From: Rossellomorea marisflavi
GTDB taxonomy: Bacteria; Bacillota; Bacilli; Bacillales; Bacillaceae_B
DNA: 64,000 bases
Assembly (NCBI RefSeq): GCF_009806575.1
Contig: NZ_CP047095.1
Span: 4,034,001-4,098,000 of the forward strand
Direction: 5' to 3'
Part shown: positions 43,848 through 52,356 of the stretch, piece by piece
How positions within the stretch are numbered: position 1 is the first letter of the stretch
Layout: every line of letters starts with the position of its first letter
Notes under the pieces: model-generated
Told to the model about the DNA's origin: nothing
Databases searched by the model: none
What the model saw: only the letters and a program-made list of their open reading frames with translations
Position numbers and translations under genes: made by a program

Positions 43848-45131
43848 TTAAGCTGCCTGCCCGTCTCTCATATGAGGGATATCGCGAAGCATATGTTCCT
43901 CACTAAACGCACACTTTCGTGTGCCTATTACAAATAAGACCTTAATCAGTTTACGTCCTAATGCGACAAAAGACTGTTTCCCTTTAAGAGGATTCGTTCG
44001 ACGGTGTTTATAATACTGATGAAGGGCTTTAAAGGCGTCATTATGAAAAGTTAAAGGGCGGGCGACTTGATACAGAATCGAACGCAACCTTCGTCGCCCA
44101 CGCTTAGTAATGGTCGTTTTCCCTCGATGTGTGCCGGATTGGTTCATCATCAAATTCAGTCCTGCTAATTTAATAATCTGTCGTGGATCTTTGTAATTTG
44201 ATAAGTCACCAATCTCGGCAAAGAAACCAACAATGGTCATCGCTCCCACGCCATTGATCGCCATCATAAGATCTGCTCCAGGAACCGTGAGAACCAGTTC
44301 TTCAAGTTCTTCTTTCAGGTTGTCCAGACGTTCGTTTAAGGACTCATACTGATCAACGAGATAGCGAAGCTCTTCACGAGCCATTCGGAGACCTACGGTC
44401 ATTCCAACACTGGAGTCAGCTGCTTTCTTTAAGTGGCGCATACGCGCCACCCCTACATTTTTGGTCCCTAATGCCTTTACGTCGTATAGAAGTTCCTCTT
44501 CTGTCTTCTGTCGAATATCTGTTGGAAGATAGCCTAACTTCAGAATTGCCATCGCCATTTTTCCATTCCACTTCTTAAACACCGTCATGAATTCAGGGAA
44601 ATACCGATCCAGAAGGTTATGGATCTGTGCTTTGATGGAAGAGAGATCTTCTTGAATGATGTCAAAGAGTTTCACGCCTTCACGTAACTCGGCATAGATG
44701 CCTTCTGGCAAGGTAGGCTCATGATACCGCCCTGCCCTCATGACTTGGGCGATGACCTTCGCATCCTTAGTATCATTTTTGGTAGGCGAGTCATCATCCA
44801 GTTCTTTTGATTTCTTAACCTTCATCGGATTTACCACCACAGGGCGCTCGCCCTGTGATTTCAAGAAGTAAGCTAGATTCATCCAATAATGTCCCGTGGG
44901 CTCCATCCCCAACATCAAGTTCGGACGGGATGTGTCCGCACTTAATTGTCGAGCCCACTCTAGTAACAATTGGAAGCCTTCTAACGAATTCGGAAAAACC
45001 AGACGCTTCGATAAGTCGATTCCTCGATCATCAATAGCCCTGGCGACGTGTTTATGCTTGGCGATATCAATGCCGATGATTAAAGTCTGTTCATTAATTT
45101 GATTGAGTCGTTCATTTTGTGTAAAATCCAT
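43848..45131 (-). CDS. IS110-family transposase (DEDD recombinase)
   Basis: 427 residues. RuvC-like DEDD domain: IIGIDIAKHKHVARA (Asp22), LMLGMEPTGHYW (Glu), and DDSPTKNDTKDAKVIAQVM (Asp pair). C-terminal Transposase_20 domain: INGVGAMTIVGFFAEIGDLS, LAGLNLMMNQSGTHRGKTTI, KRGRRRLRSILYQVA. Frame is intact. RNA-guided recombination is known for related IS110 elements such as IS621. Confidence 0.93.
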   Translation of the reverse strand: MDFTQNERLNQINEQTLIIGIDIAKHKHVARAIDDRGIDLSKRLVFPNSLEGFQLLLEWARQLSADTSRPNLMLGMEPTGHYWMNLAYFLKSQGERPVVVNPMKVKKSKELDDDSPTKNDTKDAKVIAQVMRAGRYHEPTLPEGIYAELREGVKLFDIIQEDLSSIKAQIHNLLDRYFPEFMTVFKKWNGKMAMAILKLGYLPTDIRQKTEEELLYDVKALGTKNVGVARMRHLKKAADSSVGMTVGLRMAREELRYLVDQYESLNERLDNLKEELEELVLTVPGADLMMAINGVGAMTIVGFFAEIGDLSNYKDPRQIIKLAGLNLMMNQSGTHRGKTTITKRGRRRLRSILYQVARPLTFHNDAFKALHQYYKHRRTNPLKGKQSFVALGRKLIKVLFVIGTRKCAFSEEHMLRDIPHMRDGQAA

Positions 45132-45139
45132 AGTTGAAG

Positions 45140-45200
45140 TCTCCCTTCGGTACTTAATTCGAGGTCATGCGCATGACACTCTCTATCGTACCAAGGGAGC
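45140..45200. other. Hairpin in the 5' noncoding part of the IS110-type element
   Basis: CTCCCTT and AAGGGAG arms with GTAC/GTAC inside flank ATTCGAGGTCATGCGCATGAC, which itself holds GTCATGCGCATGAC. Seven T follow on the plus strand. It could be an insulating terminator or part of an element RNA. Confidence 0.4.
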
Positions 45201-45264
45201 TTTTTTTATGCACATCGCTAAAATCCCGCTTTATCCTCATAATCTTTTATAACAGGAATGCTCC

Positions 45265-45351
45265 TCGTCGCTTACGCTCCTGCGGGGTCTCACCTGTTCC
45301 GCTTTCCCGAAGGAGTCTACGCCTTGCACTCCAATCAACAGCTGGTGTCCT
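45265..45351 (+). repeat. Palindromic repeat, right half (copy G)
   Basis: TCGTCGCTTACGCTCCTGCG, GGGTCTCACCTGTTCCGC, AGGAGTCTACGCCTTGCACT and CCAATCAACAGC. Joined to 43388-43437 it gives a full palindromic repeat of about 137 bp. Confidence 0.75.
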
Positions 45352-45375
45352 TTACATATCATTCTTAAACAAATG

Positions 45376-45431
45376 AAAAATCCGAACAATCCCATTCTCT
45401 CAAAGAATGATAAATGATTGTTCGGATTTCA
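45376..45431 (-). terminator. Terminator of the padR operon
   Basis: Minus strand AAATCCGAACAATC pairs with GATTGTTCGGATTT and is followed by TTCATTTG. Confidence 0.8.
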
Positions 45432-45467
45432 TAAAGTCACCTTGGCAAACCGTACCTATTCAAACCG

Positions 45468-46108
45468 TCACTCAACATTCCTCTTATAATAGTAAAAGTA
45501 CATGCTGAGCGGCCACCAGGCGATGGCGAAGATGGGGTAGACGGCCCAGATTTCGTGGGGGTGGTGATGGTGTTGACGGTGATGAAGAATGCACTGATGT
45601 AGATGGAGGCGATGATGGAGAATTCGAGGTGCCTCTTGGTTTTTGCATAGTACATGGAGAGCGGCCACCATAGGAAGACGAAGGCAGGGTAGACAGCCCA
45701 CGGATGACCCGGCTCGAGGAACAGGTTGAGGCCGACGTAATAAAGGATGGCGACGGCACTTCCGATCCACGAGGCTGCATAGGTCCTTGCCCATCTGCCG
45801 AGTACGGTAAAGACCGACCAGCCGATGATCGGGAAAACGGCATAAAGGGCCCACGGATAATGAGGTGTGGTCCTGGTATTCTCAATGACCAGATACAGGA
45901 CAAGGATGAAGCTGACGAGGTACGAAAACACCTTGTACCTTCCTTTGCGTGTAAAAAAAACAGAGACCGGCCAAAGGATCATGGCGTATGCCGGGTAAAG
46001 GGTCCAGGTAAGGTCGGGATGCCGGAGCACAAAGATGTTCGTCAACGTCAGGAAGATGACGATGAGAACCCCTCCCCCGATGGCAAACGCGATATGCTGC
46101 TTTTTCAT
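45468..46108 (-). pseudogene. Membrane protein with four tandem WxxYP-WWPLS repeats, frameshifted near the C-terminus
   Basis: From ATG 46108 (overlapping the previous stop, ATGA) about 185 residues are open with eight predicted membrane helices in four similar units: LTWTLYPAYAMILWPVSVFF, YPWALYAVFPIIGWSVFTVL, HPWAVYPAFVFLWWPLSMYY. After NTITTP the frame runs into unrelated sequence. Adding one base to the G run at 45557-45561 restores the fourth unit (IWAVYPIFAIAWWPLSMYF) and ends at 45468. The unit also occurs once in the neighbouring protein. Function unknown; possibly a membrane-state sensor or a modulator tied to PadR. Confidence 0.75.
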
Positions 46109-46524
46109 TTACGCCCACCCTTTTTCCTCAATCTGTAATAATACATGGAGAGCGGCCACCACAGGATGGCAAATGTCGGATAGACGAACCAGATGGTCTT
46201 CGGGGTATAGTAGAAATTGATGAACACGAAGAGGGCGATGATCAGGGTGCTTCCCCAAATGGAAAAGCCGAGGTTGATCTTCGTCATATCCTTTTTGGCT
46301 GTGGGAAGGGTCTCCCCTACACCGAGCTCACGCTTCAGATCCTTGATATCGCCGAAATCGACGATGGCTTTGTTGATGGCATCTTCTTCTTCCTTGCCCT
46401 CTGCCATCAGGTCATAGACCTTTTCCTCAAGATTCTGGATGATTTCCAGTTTCAATGCTTCTGTTCTCTCACTGTAGGGCACATCGTCAAACAAGTCCTC
46501 TACATGATGCTGGATCTTTCTCAA
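46105..46524 (-). CDS. Permease-prefix (HAAS-like) domain protein with C-terminal membrane hairpin
   Basis: 139 residues from a TTG at 46524 (GGAGGGG five bases before). N-terminal cytoplasmic helical domain (VEDLFDDVPYSERTEALKLE, NLEEKVYDLMAEGKEEEDAI, KAIVDFGDIKDLKRELG) of the type found in front of permeases and next to PadR regulators, then two membrane helices ending in TIWFVYPTFAILWWPLSMYY. Its start overlaps the padR stop and its stop overlaps the next gene, so all three are translationally coupled. Confidence 0.8.
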   Translation of the reverse strand: MRKIQHHVEDLFDDVPYSERTEALKLEIIQNLEEKVYDLMAEGKEEEDAINKAIVDFGDIKDLKRELGVGETLPTAKKDMTKINLGFSIWGSTLIIALFVFINFYYTPKTIWFVYPTFAILWWPLSMYYYRLRKKGGRK

Positions 46525-46847
46525 TTTAACCCCTCCATGAACACATCTATGATTTCTTTCGTCTGCTTCCATTCTGCCGCCGCTTCCCTTAAATAGGCCC
46601 TGCCCAATGTGGTGATCCGGTAATATTTCCGTTTTCCTCCGTGGGATACATCCCCGAAATAGGACTCTATGAGGTCTTTTTTCTCGAGGCGCTGGAAGAC
46701 CGCATAAAGGGTCGCCTCCTTGATCTGGAAGCGGTCGTCGGTCCGTTCGCTGATTTGCTTTGAAATTTCATATCCATACTGATCCTCTTCAAAGATCAGA
46801 CGCAGGATGATGGAGTCCAGATGACCCCGGATACTGTCGCTTCGAAT
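46521..46847 (-). CDS. PadR-family transcriptional regulator with a non-canonical start codon
   Basis: 108 residues: winged helix DSIRGHLDSIILRLIFEEDQ, YGYEISKQISERTDDRFQIK, EATLYAVFQRLEKKDLIESY, GGKRKYYRITTLGRAYL, then a dimerisation helix. There is no ATG, GTG or TTG between the in-frame TGA at 46856-46858 and the conserved domain. ATT at 46847 lies nine bases after GGAG (ATC at 46850 is six bases), so translation probably begins there. Such regulators usually repress their own operon; an 11-bp inverted repeat overlies the promoter. Absent from ordinary ORF lists because of its start. Confidence 0.78.
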   Translation of the reverse strand: MRSDSIRGHLDSIILRLIFEEDQYGYEISKQISERTDDRFQIKEATLYAVFQRLEKKDLIESYFGDVSHGGKRKYYRITTLGRAYLREAAAEWKQTKEIIDVFMEGLN

Positions 46848-46902
46848 GATCGTTCACTCCGTTCAGTAAAGGGTTCTGAAGCTCCTTTACATTGGTATAT
46901 CT

Positions 46903-46934
46903 CATAGAGTAATTTTACGTTTTATTACTCTATG
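46903..46934. promoter_or_regulatory. Inverted repeat, probable PadR operator
   Basis: CATAGAGTAAT (46903-46913) and ATTACTCTATG (46924-46934) are perfect inverted arms ten bases apart. They fill the spacer and touch the -10 box of the padR promoter. Confidence 0.65.
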
Positions 46935-46940
46935 TGTCAA
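46912..46940 (-). promoter_or_regulatory. Sigma-A promoter of the padR operon
   Basis: Minus strand TTGACA, 17-base spacer, TAAAAT. Confidence 0.75.
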
Positions 46941-46956
46941 AGTAATTTTCATATAA

Positions 46957-46985
46957 AAAGGAGGCGATCCATTAAGGATCACCCC
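46957..46985 (-). terminator. Terminator of the yesMN-like operon
   Basis: Minus strand GGGTGATCC TTAAT GGATCGCCTCC followed by TTTTTATATG. Confidence 0.8.
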
Positions 46986-46998
46986 CTTCTTCACCGAA

Positions 46999-48561
46999 TC
47001 AAACCTGTTCCTTGTTCAAGTACTCCTTTGGTGTGACGCCGACATACTTCTTGAACACCTGTCCGAAATACCTCGGGTTATTGCCGAATCCCACCGCCTC
47101 TGCGACTTCAAAGACCTTGATTTCCCCGCTGCGTTCCATGAGATCGACGGCTTTTTGAATCCTTTTATTAAGAAGGTAATTGGAAAACTTCTCTCCTTGT
47201 TCTTTCTTGAAGAGCTTGCCGATATAGTCCGAATTCATATACAGGACGTCGTTGGAGACCTGGGAAAGGGAGAGGTCGGGATCCGAGAGATGTTCATCCA
47301 CATAGTCCATCATGCGCTGGATGATGCTGCTCTGCGAGACCTTATTCCGCTGAAACCGCTCGCCGGCAATGTCTCGCGCTGCGTTTTCGATGAAACTCCT
47401 CAATTCTTCAAAGGAATCCAGGTTGCTGACGATCATCACATCTTTGAGGAGATCATCCATCCTCTGAGACTGACGGATCATGAGCATGAAGAGCTCGATG
47501 CAGTGGGATTTCAACACATTGACATGATAGCGCTTCTCTTCTATCTCAATGAAAAAATGTCTCAGATGGCACTCGGCTTCTTCCACGTTTCCGCTTTTCA
47601 GCATATAGAGGAACTCATCGTGATCAAAAAGGAGGGTATCGTTGCTCACCGCTTCATCCCTTACATCCCTTACATCCCTTGTCGTAAGGATACTGTTATT
47701 CCCCAGATAAAAGCTTTGGGACAAGCAGGAGATGGTTTCCCCGTATGCTTCTTTCAGTCTTTCCGGTGTGCTCGGTTCACTTACGGCCGTCGTAAACGTT
47801 TTACGATAATAGGAGGTATACTCTTTCCTGAATTCTTTGATATGTTCGATGAGTTCCCTTTCCCCCGCCGCTTCCCCTTCAATGAGGAGCAGGATGCGCT
47901 CTCCCGTGATGGTGGAAAGGATGATACGGTGGTGTTTCAAGAGCTCGTTCGTCAGTGCTTCCTTCAATACGAAGCGCTCATCGATGTCATGGTCATCATC
48001 AAGATGGAAGACGAGGATCCGATACGTCTCTTCCCTGAGATCAAAGAGCTTCCCGTAGTGCTCCCAGTCTTCCGGCCAATAGGTCTTCCCTGTCAGGTAA
48101 TCCTTGAGGAACTGTTCCTTGGCGATGGGAAGGACCCTGTGCAGACTTTGCTGGATTTCCTGATAGACCTCCTGCTTCTGCTTTTCTTCATCAAGCCCCT
48201 CTACGATTTGTTGAAGGGCCTCCTCTATCTTCTCTTCGTTGCTCGGCTTCAGAAGATAATGCTTGACGTTATACTCCATGACCCCTTTTGCATATTCAAA
48301 CTCATCATAACCCGAGAGGACGATGAACCGGATATGGGGATGGATGGCGTGAACCTTCTGGATGAGCTCCACCCCGTTCATCCCTGGCATCTTGATATCA
48401 GTAATGACGATATCGACGGGGTTTTCCCGGATCCACTCGTAGGCCATCACCCCATTATGCGCCTTGTACGTCAATTCCGTTCCGCACTCTCCCCAGCGCA
48501 CGAGGGCTGCGATCCCCTCCAGGATATTCAGCTCATCATCTGCAATCAACACGCTATACAT
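46999..48561 (-). CDS. AraC-type response regulator (YesN-like)
   Basis: 520 residues. Receiver domain (1-120) with Asp55 in VDIVITDIKMPGMNG and the conserved Lys in HYLLKPS; central region of unknown fold; C-terminal AraC helix-turn-helix pair (about 420-518: LSLSQVSNDVLYMNSDYIGK and VFEVAEAVGFGNNPRYFGQV). Probably activates the yesO-like transporter operon on sensing extracellular oligosaccharide. ATG 48561 follows GGAGGTG; a GTG three codons before overlaps the site. Confidence 0.92.
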   Translation of the reverse strand: MYSVLIADDELNILEGIAALVRWGECGTELTYKAHNGVMAYEWIRENPVDIVITDIKMPGMNGVELIQKVHAIHPHIRFIVLSGYDEFEYAKGVMEYNVKHYLLKPSNEEKIEEALQQIVEGLDEEKQKQEVYQEIQQSLHRVLPIAKEQFLKDYLTGKTYWPEDWEHYGKLFDLREETYRILVFHLDDDHDIDERFVLKEALTNELLKHHRIILSTITGERILLLIEGEAAGERELIEHIKEFRKEYTSYYRKTFTTAVSEPSTPERLKEAYGETISCLSQSFYLGNNSILTTRDVRDVRDEAVSNDTLLFDHDEFLYMLKSGNVEEAECHLRHFFIEIEEKRYHVNVLKSHCIELFMLMIRQSQRMDDLLKDVMIVSNLDSFEELRSFIENAARDIAGERFQRNKVSQSSIIQRMMDYVDEHLSDPDLSLSQVSNDVLYMNSDYIGKLFKKEQGEKFSNYLLNKRIQKAVDLMERSGEIKVFEVAEAVGFGNNPRYFGQVFKKYVGVTPKEYLNKEQV

Positions 48562-48594
48562 GTCCTTCACCTCCGCTATAAGGTATGATGATCT

Positions 48595-50292
48595 TCACTT
48601 TTGTCCCGACACCCGGGTCGACTCGATCCTGACCCCGTATTCCTCACCGAACATGAGCTTGATCCGTTCAATGATATTCTTCAGTCCTATGCCTGAGCTT
48701 TTGGAGTGGATCTCTCCCCTGTAGATCGCCTGGATGCGTTCCTCGCTCATCCCCGGACCGTTATCCTCGACAACGATCTCGATCTCCCTGCCCTTCGGAT
48801 ATATATAAACATTGATTTCGCACTGGGAGGTCATCTCCTCGAGACCATGGGCCATGGCATTTTCGACGATTGGCTGGATACTGAGCTTCGGGATCAAGTG
48901 GCTCTCCAGATCCAATAAGCTGTGGGATGAGAATTTCAATCGATTTTCAAACCGATATTCCTGGATGGTGACGTAATGCTTCACGATTTCCATCTCATCC
49001 TTCAGGGTCACAAGGGCTTCTTTCTTACTGATGATATTTCTCATCATATTACCAAGGGCCTCCACCATGACGGAAATCTTCTTTTGTTGGCTGATCCTCG
49101 CCATCCAGTTGATGGAATCAAGGGTGTTGTAGAGGAAATGGGGATTGATCTGCGCCTGCAGCGCCTTATACTCGGTTTCTTTGATCATAAGCTGCTTTGT
49201 ATAGTTTTCCTTGATCAGCTCATTGATCTTATCGATCATGATGCGGAAGTTGGAGTGAAGGAGACCGATCTCATCTTCATTTTCTGTCTCTGTCCGCTCA
49301 AGGCTGTGTTCAAAGTTCCCCGATTGCACTTCTTTCATATTCCTCGACAAATTCTCGAGTGGCTTCGAGATGAATTCTGCCGCCTTCCTGCTTACGATGA
49401 TGGAGAGGATGAACATGGAGATGAAGGTTAAGATCATGATACTCTTCACGACGGCATTTTGCTGGGTGATATCACTGAACGGAAGGAAATGATAATAGGT
49501 GAGGTCTGAAAAGCGCGAATGCACATAGGTGGTCATATAATCTTTTCCATTGACGCGCTCATTCTCATACCCGTTCCCTTTTTCCTCATCGGGCGTTCGG
49601 ATGGGCCCGATTTCACTATCAGGATTCTGATAGAAGATCTCATCCCCATTGGTGATGATGAAATTTTTGTTCGGGGAAAAATTAAGGGCTTCCTCGATCA
49701 GTTTGTTCATATCAACGGATATGATCAAATAGCCCATTTTCTTGAGCTCGAGATTCTCCTTTGAACGGATGAGACGCGCAGAGGAAATGATGTTTTCCTC
49801 TTCTTTATTCTTCGACCATACATTGGACCCTTTGGAGGCAGCGACGATGGGGAGAATTTCTTTCTTATCAAGTTCTACCTTGGTATTGAATCCGTACGTG
49901 TATTTTGAGCCTGTACTGTCGATGACCTGGATGGCGGCGATGTAGGGTTCTGAGGTGGCAAAGTAAAGGAGCCGTTCCTGAAGGCGGACTTTCGCCTGAT
50001 AGATGTCAATATTGACGTCGCTATCCTGGATGATGCGGAGATCTTTCTGGACCTGGTCGTCCGTGATGACCTGGAAGGATAGATCTTCAACGCCTGCCAG
50101 TTCTTCGTCGAGGACGGTGGAGGAAAGCTGGAGCATGGCAGCCGACTCCTCCGAGATCCGGTCTTCGTACATGCTGGTAAAGAATTGGTAGCTGATAATT
50201 CCCAGGAGGCCGAATATGCTGAGGAGGAGGAGGGAGACTGCAAATATTTTGTTGCGGATTTTCAGATTTCGGAATATAGGTTTGATCTGCAT
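48595..50292 (-). CDS. Sensor histidine kinase (YesM-like)
   Basis: 565 residues. Membrane helix 14-36, extracellular dCache-like sensor (about 40-275), second helix near 280-300, HAMP (KPLENLSRNMKEVQSGNFE), His_kinase domain with phospho-acceptor His in LQAQINPHFLYNTLDSINWM, and HATPase with VEDNGPGMSEERIQ and GIGLKNIIERIKLMFGE. Cognate kinase of the response regulator 33 bases downstream. Confidence 0.93.
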   Translation of the reverse strand: MQIKPIFRNLKIRNKIFAVSLLLLSIFGLLGIISYQFFTSMYEDRISEESAAMLQLSSTVLDEELAGVEDLSFQVITDDQVQKDLRIIQDSDVNIDIYQAKVRLQERLLYFATSEPYIAAIQVIDSTGSKYTYGFNTKVELDKKEILPIVAASKGSNVWSKNKEEENIISSARLIRSKENLELKKMGYLIISVDMNKLIEEALNFSPNKNFIITNGDEIFYQNPDSEIGPIRTPDEEKGNGYENERVNGKDYMTTYVHSRFSDLTYYHFLPFSDITQQNAVVKSIMILTFISMFILSIIVSRKAAEFISKPLENLSRNMKEVQSGNFEHSLERTETENEDEIGLLHSNFRIMIDKINELIKENYTKQLMIKETEYKALQAQINPHFLYNTLDSINWMARISQQKKISVMVEALGNMMRNIISKKEALVTLKDEMEIVKHYVTIQEYRFENRLKFSSHSLLDLESHLIPKLSIQPIVENAMAHGLEEMTSQCEINVYIYPKGREIEIVVEDNGPGMSEERIQAIYRGEIHSKSSGIGLKNIIERIKLMFGEEYGVRIESTRVSGQK

Positions 50293-50320
50293 GCCCCGGC
50301 TCCTCCGATCGTTTCCGTCT

Positions 50321-50357
50321 ATTATATCACCGCTACCTGTTTGTGAGAACGCTTACT
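50321..50357 (-). promoter_or_regulatory. Promoter of the yesMN-like operon overlapped by a cre-like site
   Basis: Minus strand -10 TATAAT (50326-50321), 17-base spacer, weak -35 TTCTCA. TGAGAACGCTTACT (50344-50357) fits the cre consensus except the last base and covers the -35 box, so glucose would shut off the sensor operon. Confidence 0.55.
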
Positions 50358-50464
50358 TTTTTTTGATGGATCTGCTATCTTACTAGGAATTTTTTGATTT
50401 GGGAGATGAGAGACTGGTGTTGATTTCTCCTATTTCATCTGCTCATTTGATCAGAGTGCAATGC

Positions 50465-50520
50465 TATGGGGAACGTTTCGTTTCGCTGCGGATGGCCGCT
50501 TCACTACACTCCTTGATGCT
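50465..50520 (+). repeat. Remnant of the palindromic repeat (copy H)
   Basis: GGAACGTTTCGTTTCGCTGC and GGATGGCCGCTTCACTACAC join the two outer ends; the middle is deleted. Confidence 0.6.
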
Positions 50521-50707
50521 GAAGGTAGGGTTGAGATTTACTTGTTCCTGGTTGAAGAGTTCTCATATTGAATTAGAGAATACTAAACGGGCTAGATTAA
50601 AATGACCGGGTTGTACAAAAGTTGTTCTTAGACTGGGTTGCGCGTTCTACTCAGAAGGGTTTGACAAGGGGGTTCCCTATCAACCTTTCATCCAGAAGCA
50701 AAGAGGT

Positions 50708-50812
50708 CATTGAAGCGGAAAAGGAGGTGCGGGGAGACCCCGCAGGCACGAGGAGGCTCACCGCCCTCCCCGCTGGAAAGCAAGCGCCTGTAGCGTAAAG
50801 GAACGATCTCTT
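50708..50812 (-). repeat. Palindromic interspersed repeat (copy I)
   Basis: Opposite orientation: GAAGCGGAAAAGGAGGTGCG, GGGAGACCCCGCAGGCACGA, GGAGGCTCACCGCCC, CCGCTGGAAAGCAAGCGCCT. The rest of the gene-free interval 50358-51025 shows nothing recognisable. Confidence 0.7.
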
Positions 50813-51025
50813 TTTCAATTCTTCCTTTTTTAAAAGAACTCTAGTGTTCCCCAGAGGGAGGCAAGGCCTACACCTACTATATATCTAATAAAATTCACCG
50901 GTCCATTCTAAATGAGATGAATTTCAATACCAGTCCACCCCACCACGATTCCTATTGAAAATCAAAGGGTACATGGAAGCGAAAAGGAACGGTCTCCTTC
51001 AAAAACCCAAAAAAGAAGAAAGCCC

Positions 51026-52342
51026 TCAAGCTTCCTTCTTAAGACCAGCCTCTTCGCCCAGCACCCTTGATGCTTTACGGACAATATATATCACAGCGAA
51101 AAGACCGATCAATTCCCCGATTGAAACCGCAATGGCCCCGTTTATACCATTCCACTGTGGAACCGTATAAACAAGCAGAGTGAGACATACAACAGCAGCC
51201 ACGATATTCATCACCTGAGCCATGAGCATCCGCTTCGTCAACCGTTTCAGCATCAGGAAGCCATTCAAAAAGTCCACCCAAGGGAAAACAAGCGTTTTGA
51301 AGAGAAAGAACTGCATGACATAGAGTGTAGTCTTGGATAGTTCTGGATCCGCACCCATCACCGACCTCATGAAAGCATCTCCAATCGGCGTATAGCAGAG
51401 AATGATCAGAAGAAAAGAAGGCAACAGGCTCACAAAGGAGAAGAATCTGATCACCTTTTTCTTGTTCTTATCATACAGCTGCAGAACGAGCTGATGCGTG
51501 TACATAAAAAAGCTCAAAAGTAAGTTCACGATACTATAGGCAAGGGCAAAGGAAGCGATACTCATCTCAATATTTTGAGACTGAGAAAGGAAGATATAAA
51601 TAATCGGGATCAAAAAGGTCTGAATGACGAAATAGAAGACAAGGGGCGTATAGAATTGCGAGATTTCCTTAATGGTCAGACCCGGACCTTTCGCGGGGTA
51701 ATAGGTCTTCAAAAGACCATTTCCCTTCCAAACACTGATGGCACATTCCACCATCATCCCGATGAGAAAGATCATGGCACCCGCCATACTCGTTACATAA
51801 TCGAAGGCAACAAACAAATAGGCGGCTAAAAACATGAGGAACAGCCGAACAACGACCATGATTGAAAGCCACTTGGTTTCAAGCTGACTAATGATGATCC
51901 CCTGATAGATTCCTCTTATCCCGGAAAATATGATGACAAGGAAGATTACTTTAAACGTGTCCGAAATGGTCGAGACCATATTGAGATCGGCATTAAAAAG
52001 GGTCACATACACCCAATCCCCTACAGAGGTATAAGCCAATAGCAGACTGAATCCTGCAAGCAGGGCAATCACAATAAGCATGAACATATTTAATTTCTTA
52101 AATCCAGGACGGTCCTTCACAAGGGTCGAACACGTCTGCCGGAAAACGATGATCGGCCGTTCTACGATACCGAATAGCGAAAGGGCCACGGCGTAACAGG
52201 CAATGATAAACGCCGCATTCTCCCCTCTGCTCAGCGTACCATTGATAATGATGTGAGTGAGGGACGTCAAGCTTGCCGAAAAGCCGAGCGGAATGAAGAA
52301 TGCTGCAAGATTCCCATAGGTGAATCGTGTGGATTGGTCCAC
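51026..52342 (-). CDS. MATE-like multi-span exporter
   Basis: 438 residues with twelve predicted membrane helices (from NLAAFFIPLGFSASLTSLTH to GELIGLFAVIYIVRK). Resembles the polysaccharide-flippase/MATE superfamily ('MatE-like' proteins of Bacillus). Substrate unknown. GTG start at 52342 behind AGAAGGGG. It follows the M24 gene by 14 bases, so the two are probably one transcript. Confidence 0.8.
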   Translation of the reverse strand: MDQSTRFTYGNLAAFFIPLGFSASLTSLTHIIINGTLSRGENAAFIIACYAVALSLFGIVERPIIVFRQTCSTLVKDRPGFKKLNMFMLIVIALLAGFSLLLAYTSVGDWVYVTLFNADLNMVSTISDTFKVIFLVIIFSGIRGIYQGIIISQLETKWLSIMVVVRLFLMFLAAYLFVAFDYVTSMAGAMIFLIGMMVECAISVWKGNGLLKTYYPAKGPGLTIKEISQFYTPLVFYFVIQTFLIPIIYIFLSQSQNIEMSIASFALAYSIVNLLLSFFMYTHQLVLQLYDKNKKKVIRFFSFVSLLPSFLLIILCYTPIGDAFMRSVMGADPELSKTTLYVMQFFLFKTLVFPWVDFLNGFLMLKRLTKRMLMAQVMNIVAAVVCLTLLVYTVPQWNGINGAIAVSIGELIGLFAVIYIVRKASRVLGEEAGLKKEA

Positions 52343-52356
52343 TTTACCCCTTCTTT

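Larger units (their letters stand above)
43438..45260 (-). mobile_element. IS110-family insertion element
   Basis: About 1827 bp lie between two halves of one palindromic repeat; CTCC is present at both junctions (43434-43437 and 45261-45264), so the exact ends are ambiguous by four bases. It contains one transposase gene and noncoding flanks of about 410 bp (3' side) and 130 bp (5' side). No terminal inverted repeats were found, as expected for IS110. The size is somewhat above the usual range, so an extra fragment in the 43438-43600 part cannot be excluded. Confidence 0.75.

Noticed and set aside
47155..48588. A 477-codon open frame on the plus strand
   Set aside because: It is fully antisense to the yesN-like gene, has no ribosome site, and its product has no recognisable domain. 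It is a shadow of the codon pattern on the other strand.
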